A stretch of DNA of 64,000 nt from Pyropia yezoensis (taxonomy: Eukaryota; Rhodophyta; Bangiophyceae; Bangiales; Bangiaceae). The stretch is taken from positions 42,043,569 to 42,107,568 of the forward strand of contig CM020618.1 of assembly GCA_009829735.1 (NCBI GenBank), written 5' to 3'. The notes under the pieces were generated by a model, which saw nothing but the letters and a program-made list of their open reading frames with translations, searched no databases and was not told where the DNA came from. Position 1 is the first letter of the stretch, and the number at the start of each line of letters is the position of its first letter. Below are positions 40,390 to 52,267 of this stretch, piece by piece. The translations under genes were made by a program, and so were the position numbers.

Positions 40390-40641
40390 ATGTCGGAAGC
40401 CGCCCTGGCGGCGCTGGCGCCTTCCCCTCCAAGCGCTTCCGTTAGCTCTACCGCTGCTGAAGCCGCTGCCGACGCGTCTGCCTTTATGAAGGTGCAGCGT
40501 TGGGTGCGGGAGGCCTCCCAGTGCAAAACGTTGGTCGTGATTGCTCCCACGGAGCCCATCACGAACCGGGAGGACTATCCTGGGGAAGACGTACCGCCAC
40601 CCGACGCGGAAGAGCACCGGGCGGCTGGACCTCGGCGGTGA
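40390..40641 (+). CDS. Small protein or second exon of the preceding gene
   Basis: The frame has an ATG at 40390 (83 residues) and is open upstream to about 40270. The Ala/Ser/Pro-rich start is followed by a compact, ordinary-looking part (AFMKVQRWVREASQCKTLVV, PTEPITNREDYPGEDVPP). A pyrimidine-rich stretch and TTTACAG lie just upstream, so it may be exon 2 of the gene starting at 39164. No family recognised. Confidence 0.4.
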   Translation: MSEAALAALAPSPPSASVSSTAAEAAADASAFMKVQRWVREASQCKTLVVIAPTEPITNREDYPGEDVPPPDAEEHRAAGPRR

Positions 40642-41600
40642 CTCGAGCAGATGGCCGTGTCCTGTGGTCTTGGGGAGGGCAGAGGTTCTTGGTGGTTGTC
40701 GATCATGTCTCTTTTTTGTGAGCCGCAGGGCAGCCAGGCTGTTGCTGTGCTGTCTCCTCTTCCTTGTTCTTTCGTCGTATTTTCCTCGCGGTTTTCCCAC
40801 GTGACAGTCACTGGGCAAACCATCGTGTCGGGTCTCCCGACATGGGACGCTGCGCGCGGGAGAGGTGGTGGGGCGGGGACGAAGTGGAAAAAATGTATGG
40901 GGCGACATGTGTCGAACGAGGGGGAGGGCAGGCGCAGCGGTTGCGCCCACGGACGTGCATATTCGGGCATGCCGAAGCCCTGCTACATTACATGTTGCCT
41001 GGTCTTCAGGTGCTGTGGGCCGTCGGGCGGCATGAGCGAGTGCACTCGATATCGCTTCAGCTCTCGTCCTTGATGGAGCCCCGTGCCACTCCATGCTCAT
41101 GGTGTGTACTATATCCTTTCCCGCTGATTTTGCCTGCGGTGCGAGCAAAGCTAGGCGCTTCAGACGGACTAACATCGACGCTAGATGGCCAAGACTGGAT
41201 GCTGTACGACTCAGTGCAGTATGATGTCCGATGTGCCAGGTTGCCTTGCAAGTAAGAATGTAACAGGTTGGTCAGAGGTCCTTACTTCATTGAATTGAAT
41301 TGGTTGCCCATTGTACTGGACATGCACAACGTCAGCGACAGCGATGTTTATTGTCGCGCGCAGGCTGGGTACCTTGAGTGCACGATGCAAGCTTGTCAGG
41401 TGCCACACTGGTGCGGCTGTGAGCACTTCTCCAAGGACGACTGCAGACACAGCGAGGGGGCTTGAACAGCCAACGTTGGCGCAAGGCAAAAATACTCTGT
41501 CCATCTGAGTGCCGCACCAGGGTCCTCGGTCGTCCCACCTCGGTCGTCGCTCACCCGTGATGAGACCTATGCTGTCAAGACACTGTGGACATCTGAAGCA
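40642..41600. other. Intergenic, no supported gene
   Basis: Composition is mixed and somewhat T-rich, without a recognisable coding pattern. It separates two convergently oriented genes. Confidence 0.5.
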
Positions 41601-42215
41601 TCAGGCCTCTACTGAACTCCATGTCCAGCCAGATCCCCCACCGTCCGGCACGGGCTCGCCACTTCTCACGTCAAAGCCCCAGCGCGCCTTGAACATGGCC
41701 GCTGTCTCGACCTCTAGTGCCTTAGCTGCGTCGTGCATGGCCTCCTCCGCTGCAGCGTTTTCACCTTGTGGAATTGCCGGCGTGTCCCTCGTTTTGACAT
41801 CTTCATCAGCGCCGTCCGCCACGGTGGCACCAGCACTTCGCGGGAGGGCCCAAAAGGCAAGCTCCTTGGCGGTGGTGGACGCAACGTCACCGGGGCCCCA
41901 AAGCCGTCGAGCTGTTGGCAGCGCGCCGGGCCGGCGTGCGTTTGTTACAACCGCACTTGGACGCCGGACAGCCTGCGCACGAGGTCTCTTGCGGATCTTG
42001 GAGGGCGTCGGGGGCGTAGTCGCCACGCCAAGAGGTAGTCCCGTTGACTTGTGCGCCGGCCGGCGTCGTGAAGGCTTGGAGGAATGCTCCTCAGCACAGG
42101 TGCTCAGCGTGAAGCTGGGCAAAGCTGACGATCCAGACGACGCCTGCGTCGTCATCTGCGCCGGGAAGCTTGAAGGGGGGGTGACCGCCAGGTCGCCAGG
42201 CGGTGAGGTCGCCAT
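41601..42215 (-). CDS. Probable Cip/Kip/KRP-type cyclin-dependent kinase inhibitor
   Basis: 204 residues from CGCCATGGC (42215). The N-terminal 100 residues are Ser/Pro/Thr-rich and disordered, with a basic patch SKIRKRPRAQAVRRP that could be a nuclear signal. R103-R104-L105-W106-G107-P108 resembles the cyclin-binding RxLFGP of animal p21/p27. A helical stretch follows (AAEEAMHDAAKALEVETAAM), then FKARWGFDVRSGEPVP (W179, F181, D182) and WTWSSVEA at the end. This matches the CDK-binding segment of the CDI domain (W/Y-N-F-D-x..P-L/V..W-x-W/V) shared by animal Kip and plant KRP proteins. The spacing between the two motifs (about 70 residues) is longer than in p27. A role in blocking cyclin-CDK in the nucleus follows from the family; the assignment rests on short motifs only. 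Confidence 0.65.
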   Translation of the reverse strand: MATSPPGDLAVTPPSSFPAQMTTQASSGSSALPSFTLSTCAEEHSSKPSRRRPAHKSTGLPLGVATTPPTPSKIRKRPRAQAVRRPSAVVTNARRPGALPTARRLWGPGDVASTTAKELAFWALPRSAGATVADGADEDVKTRDTPAIPQGENAAAEEAMHDAAKALEVETAAMFKARWGFDVRSGEPVPDGGGSGWTWSSVEA

Positions 42216-45200
42216 GGCGGTCAGCCGCGTCAGATGCGAAAAAGGGTGCGTCCTGGGAGTGAGGATAGGGGACTGTGGGCAGTGTGGAAGAGCAGCAGGG
42301 TGCAAGGGATCGATAGTGGGGGCTACGAGCAAGACGGCGACGTCCACGCTGATGTTTCTGGGGAGGGCTCAAAGCAGAGGCGAGGGTTCAGCTCGAACAG
42401 AGCGATGAAGGGCGAGCTCTCTCCACTGACGCCCGCCATCTCGCGCTTATGTACGCCCTGCCCGGGCAGCCTGTGGGGGGTGGGCAGCTGGTCAACAGGA
42501 GCAGCGGTGGTGGTGGGCACCCCCCCCCGCCCACAACGGCCGGTGGGGGGGGCTGAGAAACGCACGCGGCAGCGCGCCAGGTGAGTGTGCCTGAGCCGTC
42601 CGCGCGACACCCCCTTAGCTGGCGATTGCGAACCAGCTGCACTCCCGGGGGGGGGGCGCTGCCCAGCGCATCAGGCAAGACATCCACACAGACTACACTC
42701 AACGGGTAGCTCTCCTGTTGCCGTTGCGGGCCTTCCCGGCGGCGAGAGGTGGCAGGCTAAACGGGAGAGGGGCCCCGGATCGTGCTCGGATGGAGGGGGG
42801 TATGGCGTGGCAGGGACTCAGCGGAAGTGCTGCTGGGCACACGTCTAGACCGCAGGAATGATGACCGTGGACAGCTTTACCCATTTAAACAAGCTGAGCG
42901 ACCCCACGGCGGACCTGCCCAGCAAGTATGCAGTGTCCTGCCTCAGAGCGCCGACGAGCGCTGGCGCACGCCAAACAGGCCATCCCCCACGCCCGCCCGA
43001 GATTGGTGATAGAAAACCAGCCACGAGCGCCAGACCACGCCGGGGGGGGGCCTGGAAGCACAGCTGTGCACATGGCGATAGCAATAGATAGCCGTGCAGC
43101 GGGGTAGGCTCGCGTGCGCGAGTGTCGCGCGCAGGAGAGGGCTGGAGGAGCGCCCCCCCACAACTGTCCATCGGAGAGGGGGGTGGCCAAATTCGAAGCC
43201 ACCCCCTCCTCGACCGGCCAGTCCACGCCCGCCCCCCCGTGCCCCCCCCGCAGGAGGAGGGTGAAACAGCCGCCAAAAACGGCTCGCGAGGCGGAACAAC
43301 CGCGGCATGGCCAGGCGGAATGGTCCCCCAGAACGTAGACGAAGTCTTTGGCCCGGCTTTCTGGGGGGTGCAGGTCGCCAACCAAAGCGTAGGACAACAG
43401 GGCGGGTGGTGCGGCAAGCGCGTGAGCGCACAGGGTCCATGAGCGCCGGATCCCAGTCTATCGAGATCAACTCGTCATAACCTCTGTCGAGAATTGAAGC
43501 TCAGAGACCCGAGAGTCTCTCGAGGCTACATCGAGACGCTTATCGGGCCTCTCCTAACGAGGTCGATGTGGCACGAACGCCGGCAGAACTAACCGCCTCC
43601 CTTCACGGCCGTTGTTCGAGGGAGCGGTGACACAACGCCCGGCGAGAACTGGTCCTGCGTCAAGAGCGCCTGTGACTTACAGAAGAAGCAGGAGGCCACA
43701 GCAAGTAACATGCTTTTCTTTCATCCTGGTGGCACAAGCCAAACGCTTTCTAAAAGCTTCCACACGGATTCGACAAGGACAAAGCAACCGAGGAGTCCGA
43801 ACAGGTCTCGGAACAGAGAGGGCATGACCGTGTGAAGGACAAGACCTTTGGATGCAAGCGTAAAACCTCAATAAGCGTCGAAAGCTCAAACGTGGTGAGG
43901 CGGCGCGTCTCGGCCACGCTCTTCATCCCGTATTTCTGTGCTCAAACTATCAGCCGAGAATAGCTTCTTTCGCCACTGGACCCCCGTAGACGGAGCTTCA
44001 GAGCAAACACACCTTGTACTTGTACATTTACGTGAAGTATCATGCACAGAGCGGCCAACCCACACCGCAGACTCCCTTTCTCTTCCCGCTCGAGAGGGCC
44101 TCTCCATCTGCGCTCGCAACGTGTCCGCGATCCCCCTATTTTTCTACCCTGGCCGAGCCCCCACTCCCAATTCCGTGCGTGCGAAGCGCTGGTACAAGCG
44201 GGAGCCAAGTATCTACTGTAAGAATGAGAGACTTCTGAAACATGTATTGTGCTACAGTCGGGAGCGCTTTCGCAGCCTGACCCGTATCGCAGACGACCGA
44301 AGGTCGACGTGGACCATTTCCTCAACGTGTTTTCCTTGGCGTGGTTTGCGAAGCCACATTGTAAACGCAGTTGGTACCCACTTCGATGTTGCGAAAAGGA
44401 ACTTAGCCAGTTCATATGGACACACGACGACCAGTTGCCGTTTGTGAAGTGGTAGGCTCGGCGCTCCTGCTGGGCCGTATTCCCAACAGCTGAGGCCGTT
44501 CTAAATTCAAAGATGCCCATTGGACAACCCCTCCCCCTCCCTTCAGCGCTGAAATTGGCTGGACAAGGCGCACCCCCGCCGCCCCCTCCCTGAAGAGCAA
44601 TCATGTGCTCAGCTGCGAGACACTCCAGGAGTGTACCCCTGTCAGCCACTTTGCGTTGGGCACGCGTTGAGCTCAGTGACATCAGCTCACGGCCGCTTGC
44701 TCAGGCAGCGACAGGTCACACGGCACGGCACTGGTTGACCCTCACCCGTCCTTCTGGCTGTATGGCTGTTGTCGTGTCGCCAGGGCCCATCCCCATTCGC
44801 GCCGACAAACTGCTGGCGTCCGCCACCGCAACAGCAAACGCCCACACGAGACTTGGCGGACGTGCCCAGACACCCCCCATGGCGGTACCAAAAATGCAGG
44901 CATAGCATCGCCTCTCTCCGACTCACCGAGGAGCCTCCGCGGCGGCCCCACCGCGTTGGGTACCACCTGACCCAGCGACCGGTATCTAGCGGTGCCGCCC
45001 CCCACCGCTGCCAGACGCCGCAGATGTTGGGGCTTGCATATTGCGAAGGAGGGGGGGGCGGGTACCGGGTGCAGCCAATCAAAACTGAGCCACCACACAC
45101 GTGCTGCACCGTCGCAGGCCCTTCCTCACACTCTCGAGCCCTGTGCCGTCCGAAAGACAACCCACTGGGAGCGTAAGGGGGGGGGGTGCGGCATCCCTGC

Positions 45201-48200
45201 TAGGCGCTTTCGCAAGTCCACCGTGGCCGTCACCGCTACATACGAACGCCACTGGAGGTGCATGAACAGGGGTCGTGCGGGGCGCTCCTCGAAACGGGTT
45301 GAACGGTGTCATTGAGAAAGGTGAGGGGAGAGACACTGGCGCTGAGGGGTCAGGTGCGGCGCTCCGAAGCGGAGAATCACTCATCCCTCATGAGGAGAAA
45401 CTGGGGTGGCGGATACCAGTGCCAACTCTCGGCTGGGGTGGAACTGATACCGAGTGGCGGATGGGTGGAGTGCAGCACAGTACACTCTGCCAGGGCCTCC
45501 TGTGGCGACTTTCTAAACGCCTGCCCGCTGCTTGGCCTGGCATCATGTCACCACCAAAAAAAAATCAGGAGGGCGCCGGTGCAGATGCCAACGGGGATGA
45601 GGGCGCTTTCGGGAGTCTCGGCGATTGCGGTACCGACGGATGGACTCCCGCGCCTCATTCTTGACCATCCCCCCTCAGAAGAGACGCTGTAAGGGGGGGG
45701 GCGTGCCACGTGGTGCCGAGCGAGGGGCGTCGTGCCGCGCTCGCTCAGCGGTGCTGGAGGCTTGACGAGGCATACGGATGCGAAACAGACGGTGTATACG
45801 GGCACAAGTCGGACCCGATGCGATCCTCGGCTGCGGTGGTATGTCCAGCGCACCCACTGTCAGTCCCGTCGGTGCGCGGAGAGTAGGTAGGAGTGATCGG
45901 GGGCAAGCTGCAAGGGGGCGGTGAAGGGGCTAAAGGTGGAGGTAGGGCGGCCCAGCCGCACGCTCCGCAGCGCGGAAGCCAGCCGACGCACGCGCGCGCG
46001 CGCGCACCCTCTCGCAGCCGCCGCCGAGCTCGCGTAGCAGCCTTAGCTGACCGTGCCCGCCCCGCGACCCCCCAGTGGCTGTTTTCTCCATCATCGCATT
46101 CCGAAGGAAATGCGCAGCCGGGGAAGGAGGCTGAGGAGGCGGTGTTTGCCCGACAGGGTGTATGCAATGGCATGTTGATTTGGTCGCCCTCTGCTGGCAG
46201 GGGTGGTGCCCACGTCGACGATGCTTTATTCAACGGGTGGCGCCGACGCACGAATAAGGTGCCTGTCGACCAGCCAGGGCACACAGAAGCTGGCAAGGGG
46301 GGAGGGTGGGAGGAGGCAGCGGGGGGGTGGTTGGGCGGGGTAGAAACGGGTGAGGCGGGGGGGGGGAGGGGTGGGCGTGTGTGTGGCAAAAAAACGGGAG
46401 AATGTGGGGGCTCACGGCAGTGGCGGAGGGGGCGAGGGACACGGAGGGACCTCCCCTCCTCTGGCGGCTCTTGCGCCCAACGCCGCGGTGGGTGGCAGCC
46501 CCTGCCACGGTGCGTCGGCGTCGGCGTTGGGACCGCCACCGCGGTGGTGGCAGCCTCGTCAGCAAGGCCGCCGCCGTACCTGTGCGCTCCTCCCCTCCCC
46601 CCCCTCCCCCCCCTACCGCACGCGCGGGCCGCCTTCGCATAAATACGTCGGACATAGTGGCTGCTGCATCGGCGGCGGCGGCGGGGACCCTGCAGGCGCA
46701 CACCTCTCGTGCGTCCCGCTTGCGCCCCAGCAGCAGGGGCAGGCCCCTGCTGCACGCGCAACACCCCCGGTGCGTCGCCGGTCGCCCCTGTGCATCGCCG
46801 GTAGCCCCGGTGCGTCCCACGCGCTGTTGCCGCAGCCGGTGATACGCCTCGTCGTTGGGGCGGGGGAGGGGGCGGGAGAAGAAAGAGAGTGGCACCGAAA
46901 TAGAGGCGGGGAGGGGGGGCGAGGCGGCGGCGATGACTCATCGGCTAGCTGGCTGGCGGCCGTGCGCGTGCCCAGGGGGGTGTGGGAAGGAGGACATCTG
47001 GGGGGTTAGCGGGGGGGGTTCTCTCCCTGGTAGCGCCATAGGAGCCGCGGGAGGGTCAGGAGAGGAGGAGGCGTCGTTGTGGGAGAGAGGGGTAGGCCAG
47101 GTCCGAGCGAGCCGTTGATCTCTTGATCTTGCTCTTGATGGGGGGGAGTCCGACGAACCGTGGCAGGTCGCCACGGATCTCCCCGCTCAACCCCCCCCTT
47201 CCGCATCGCCCCCCCTGCCCCCCGGTTACGCGCTCGCGACGCTGCCTACGCTTCGCGGTACTGCCACGCTGGGAGGAGTTCCTCGCATGACTGGGAAGAG
47301 ATGCGTGGGCTGTCGAGACTGCGCCCAGCGATAGGTGGGTGTACCTGTCGGGGCTGCACTTGCGCCGCACTGGAGGGGGTGGGGTGGGAAGCTGAGGGCA
47401 AGGTGGGGAGTCCGGTGCGCCGCCGCACGCACCGGGGCGGCCTGACCTGTTGGCTGGCCGGCCGGTTGGTCGCTATCCACTCTCGTGGCGCGACCCCCTC
47501 TGTCGAGGTGGCCCCCCCCCACGGGTCGCGGCGGCACGCTGGGAGAGAGGAGGCGATGGTGGGGACAGCCGGGGAGATGGGTGGGCGTGACAGGGGACGC
47601 TCGGCCGCCTCGCCGCGGCGGCTGTTCCTCCGCCCCTTTCCTTCCTTGCTCTCTTTTCCCGGGCGGCTTTTGGTGGACGCCCCTGTGGGCCCCCGTCGAC
47701 GGAGCCAAGGGCGCTGGGAGGGAGGGGAGAGCGGGAGGGGGGGGGGAAGGGCGGGTAGAGGGGGAGAGGCAATGGAGGTGCGGGAAGGGGGGAGATCCGA
47801 CCGACGGTGGGCAGGCAGGGGACATAGGAGAGAGTAGAGGAAGCAGGTACAGTGGGAGGGGTGCGTGGGAGGGGGGGGAAGGGAATGGTATTGGCGGTGA
47901 CGGGCGGCTGCCGTGCGGCCGCCCCCAAAAGGGTCGCCCGCGGGTCACGTCGACCCACCGAGGGACCACCCCCAAGAGGGGCCACCCGCGGGCTCACGTC
48001 GAGCTGCAGCCACTCTCCGCGGCTGGCGGGGTACGCCCCACGGCCATCGGCCACGCGGCTACCCTCGCCCCCCCCCCTCGACTCACACGGGGAAAGTGGC
48101 GGCGGGGCCGGCCGGCGGGCGGGCCGCCCCCCCACGCCACCGCCACCGCCACCGCCATCGCTCATCCCGCGGCCGGCGCCAGGGCACGAGGTAAAGACTC

Positions 48201-49849
48201 CAGAACATCGCCCGTCACCCATGGCCTGCGGCACTCGGCACTCGGTAGTGGGGGGGTGGGGGGGCCGGGCCGGCCAGGGTCTCACCCCGGGCAGTCGGGG
48301 GAGGGGGGGAGGGAAGGTCGGCGTACAAACAACGTCGCCGCCGAGGACGCTCACGCATGCCCCTTCGCCGCCGCGGATCGTCTCCTCACTTGCGTGGTCG
48401 TGCCATCACCGCAAGCGGGGGGATACACCTACTGCCACCTCCGCACTACTGGCGAAAGCGGCGGCTGCGGCGATGGCGGCGGCGGCGGTGCAAAAAAAAC
48501 ACACCGGGCGCGCAGGTACCCGCGCGACACGGGGGGGGGATGAAGGCAGGAGGCCGGAGGGCCGGCGCACCCGCGCCGCCGCCATCTTCCCCGCTTACCT
48601 TCGCCCCCCCCCCCCTGTAGGTAAAACTACAGTAGGCACCGTCGAGGGGGGAGGAGAGGGGCTTGGTGCGGCACCTTCACAGGAGAGGACGGGGGGGCGC
48701 CACCCGCCGTCCCCCCTTGGCCGCTGAGCTGTGGAGGCGTGCGCAGCAACCCCGCCACTGCCGCCGCCGGCAGAGGCCCCCGCAACCCCACGCCCGAGTT
48801 GGCGGCGGCGGCAGCAGCAGCAGCAACAGCGGCCACACCGCCGGCCGGCCGCCCACGTCGGCGGCGGCAGTTTGGGGCGACGTGCACGTCCCTCTCCCCC
48901 CCCACGCGGCCGCCGGCACACGGCCCATGGCCATGGAGGGGAAGCGCGCCATCGTCGGCACACGAAAAACAACATTCAAAGCGGACGGGGGGTGCAAAGA
49001 GCGGCGCGGTGAGCCACCCCCCCCCCCACCCACCCCCAACACCGCACGCCTCAACCCCCTTCCTCCCCTTCCCGCCTTGGTCGACCGCCCGCGGGCGCGC
49101 ACGCCGGCCACACGGCAGACGCCCGGCCACAACGCAGGCGCCCGGCCTCGCCGCAGGCGCCCGGCCGCGCCGTCCCTACACGGGAGCGCGAAGGAGGGGC
49201 GGACGTCACGACCGTGTGGCCAACCGGGGCACCGGGAGGGGGGGGGCGCCGCCGTCGATGCCGCCGGCCGACCGTGGCACCACAGGGTGCAATGCCGCGG
49301 GCGAGCGAACGGGCGGCTCGCCGCCCGCCTCTCCATGCCAGTGGAGAGGGCGCCGCCCGTGGCACAACACAGAGGGCAACACCGAGCGGGCACGCACCGG
49401 CGGCTCGCCCCCTGCACCGCCATGCTGGTGGAGGGGGCGGGCAGGCAGACGCTGCGGCCCCGTCGGCCAATGCACAGGGGGGAGGGGGGCGCTGGCAGAG
49501 CACCGCGGTAGGGAAGGGAGACGGCACGGAGCAGCAGCCGCCACCGATGGGCGCCCGCCTGGAGCGTGCCGCCGCCCGCCCCCCCATCATCCCCCCCCCC
49601 CATGGACGCTCTTGGTCGCGGGGAGAAGGGGGTCGCCGGCCTCCCCATCTCCGCGCACCTTTGTGGCTGGCAGTGGAGCGGCGAGAAGGGGCCGCCCGCC
49701 TGCCACGCCGAAGCGGCGGCGTCAAGTGGCACCCCACAGCCGAGCGCAGGCATGGAAACACTTCACCGCGTCCCCTCCAGAGCAGAGGATGGTGGCCGTT
49801 GGGTTTTCTTGCCGGGCGGGTCGGAGAGAGAGAGGGAGAGAGCGCAGCG

Positions 49850-50165
49850 GATGACGAGGCCCTCTCCTCAAGAAGGGGAAGCGCCACCAACGGGGAGGGC
49901 GCACCGTAGAGGAGTCCGCGGCGGAAACGGGGAAGGGAAGCAAAGCCCACCGCGAAGGGGATCCCGCTGCCAAAGGCCGTGCCGACGCACTGAAGGGAGA
50001 GAATGGAGGAAGAGCGCGCTACCTCCCTAAAAAAGGGACACGCCGCCAACGGGGAGGGCGCACCATGGGAGAGTCTGTGGTCCAGACGGGGGGCGGAAGA
50101 AGAGCCCACCGCGAAGGGGATCCCGCCGCCAAAGGCCCGGCCGAGGCACCCAGAAGCGACCGCCC
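49850..50165. repeat. Imperfect tandem duplication, 159-bp period
   Basis: CAACGGGGAGGGCGCACC and, further on, GCCCACCGCGAAGGGGATCC each recur exactly 159 bases apart. Two copies, about 80% alike by eye. Confidence 0.7.
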
Positions 50166-50603
50166 GACCAATGACTGGGTAGGAGGAAGAACAAGAGCCT
50201 CTGGGAAAGAGAAGCGACACAGAGTACTCGGTGTGCCGTCACGGCGTGAGCCAGACACATAAGCCGGGGGCGAGCAGGAAAGGGCGGGCGACGGCATCAC
50301 CGCCCACCCTGCCCACGTCCCGTCCCCGCCCACTCACCCTCACGTCAAGGTCATGAGCCAGGCTGGGGTGAAGTCTGTGACGGGCAAGTTTGTGGCGGTG
50401 AGTTTGTGGCAAGCCGTGGCGCGATCCCATTGGCTGATGTACCCACGTGTCTCATGGTGCCTCGCCACAAACTCCGGAACAGCCCCGCATGGCAGAGGGG
50501 GTCACGGCCGTTCCGGGACACATCTGAGTTCGCGGCAGCGAGTTCGCGGCACTTCGTGGCGCTCTGGGATTGGCTGTTGCAGTCCACGTGTCCCGTGTCG
50601 TTT

Positions 50604-50695
50604 GCCGCGAACTGAAGCTGCCGCGGGATGCGGCACGGAGTGGCTGTTGAAAAAGCCACTCTCTGCCGCATCCTGCGGCAGTCTGAGTTCGCGGC
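50604..50695. repeat. 92-bp hairpin
   Basis: Nested complementary arms: 50604-50613 with 50686-50695; 50618-50635 with 50664-50681 (17 of 18 bases); and TGGCT/AGCCA around the loop GTTGAAAA. Its outer arms carry the GAGTTCGCGGC word of the local repeat family. It looks like a foldback or MITE-type unit. Confidence 0.7.
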
Positions 50696-51382
50696 AGCGC
50701 CTTCGCGGCAGCATTTGCGCCATTAAACTCATGAGAACTGCAGGACTTCATTCCCAAAAACAGCTTGGCCGGCCCAGGGATCTCCCACGGACAGGTCCTT
50801 GTTGAACGCGGAGGCGGCGCAGGCACGCGGGGTCGCGACCAGAAGGGTGGCGCATGCCGCGCTGTGCACGGCAGGTCGACAGACAACGCCGGGACGGCGC
50901 GTTCACCTCACCCGCCCCCCCTCTGGCCGTCGCCCGTTTGTTGCTGCCACTGCAGGCTCTCCCGCCAACCCAAGCACCTCCTCAAATGAGACGGGGCCTT
51001 CACGCAGCGCCATGCGGCGGGCGGCCGTGTCAACGCAGCCGGTCTCCAGCTCTGCGGCAAAAAACAGATTGTTGACCATTATGGCCTCCATTGCCGAGTA
51101 GTCCATCGCTGTGCAATAGGGGGGGGAGCTCCGGGGGTGTAGGGGGAAGGGGGGGGGTATCGTGATGCACCGGCAACAGCTCCGGAGGGGCGAGCAGGGC
51201 GTCGGCATGGATGTGGAGACCAGTGTGGGCCAGCAACCAGATTTTTTGCAAAACAGATTGGTCGATTGGTCCTAAGAAGTTTTGTAACTACATGGACCCA
51301 ACTGCTATGTATTTGGCGTTGTCCGAGGCTCCAACTCAATGACCATCTGCGATGTCCAAAAAGACGCATCGGATGTGGCAAC

Positions 51383-51404
51383 GAGTTCCCGGCGCCGCGA
51401 ACTC
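51383..51404. repeat. 22-bp near-palindrome of the GAGTTYGYGGC family
   Basis: GAGTTCCCGGC followed by GCCGCGAACTC. It lies in a copy of the repeat that is inverted relative to 50500-50550: both share the word GGCCGTTCCGGGACAC or its complement. Confidence 0.6.
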
Positions 51405-52212
51405 GATGTGCCGCGACCTCGACCGTGTCCCGGAACGGCCGTCAGCCATGTGGCGGCACCCAAGTGGCAGCTCTGCCACAAGAGTTGAGCAGCTCAATCT
51501 CGTAATGCAGTAGGAGTTAAATTTTAGCTCGCCGCACACTTCAATTGCAAAAAAAAAAAAAAAATAGGGCCCGATAGCTGCTCTCGCTTCTTCCGATCTG
51601 CAAGCACGCCATCCCACGGCGTCCGACGCATCCTCCCACCCGACGATACTCGACCACCACGCACTTCCCGCTACCCCCCCTGCCATGCGGAGACGCCGGT
51701 GTCCACCCGTGCCGCTGCGTGCTCTTCAACAGACGGCGGGAAGGCGAAGACCTTCAGCTGCTACGAACGCTTTCTGGTCTTCCGTTTCGTATTTTGAGAG
51801 CCCGTCTACCCACTGTGATGGGATCCACCCGGCCCCATGCATGATTGGGCATCCTCAAAAAGCGGGGGGGTGAGGGGGCTGATATGAGGAGGTGGCGGGA
51901 ATCTGCGCGGCGCGCGGGTGGGGGGGAGCGGAGCAAACCTAACCGGACACGACGACCAAGCCGTGGATGGTCAAGGGCGTCAGGGGTACAAACCCGCGGT
52001 GTGCGTGCCCTTGCTGTGAGACGGCACGCAGCAACGACGATAGATCGGGGGACTGGAGGAGACACAACGCTGTTCTTGCGAGGGTAGGCTGCATTAAACA
52101 AATTTTGTTCAGCCTCATTTTGTTGTTCAGCCTCAGAATGTTCTGTATACTTCTTCGGGATAAAAGCAGCCACAAACTCGATGACATGCATCTGTCCCAA
52201 AGTGACCGATTG

Positions 52213-52267
52213 CATGTGGCGCTGAGTTTGTGGCGCCACAAACTCGGTGTCACAAACTCGCCACATG
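52213..52267. repeat. Palindrome within an inverted repeat, GAGTTYGYGGC family
   Basis: GAGTTTGTGGC (52224-52234) is followed directly by its perfect reverse complement (52235-52245). An outer pair, CATGTGGCG/CGCCACATG, frames it at 52213 and 52259. A further half-site lies at 52169-52179. Confidence 0.65.

Noticed and set aside
39429-40562. 377-codon minus-strand frame opposite the Gly/Ser-rich gene
   Set aside because: It mirrors the coding and intron-like sequence of the plus-strand gene; no independent support.
41509-42408. 299-codon plus-strand frame opposite the CDK-inhibitor gene
   Set aside because: The minus strand carries the CDI-like motifs and a good ATG; the plus frame has neither.
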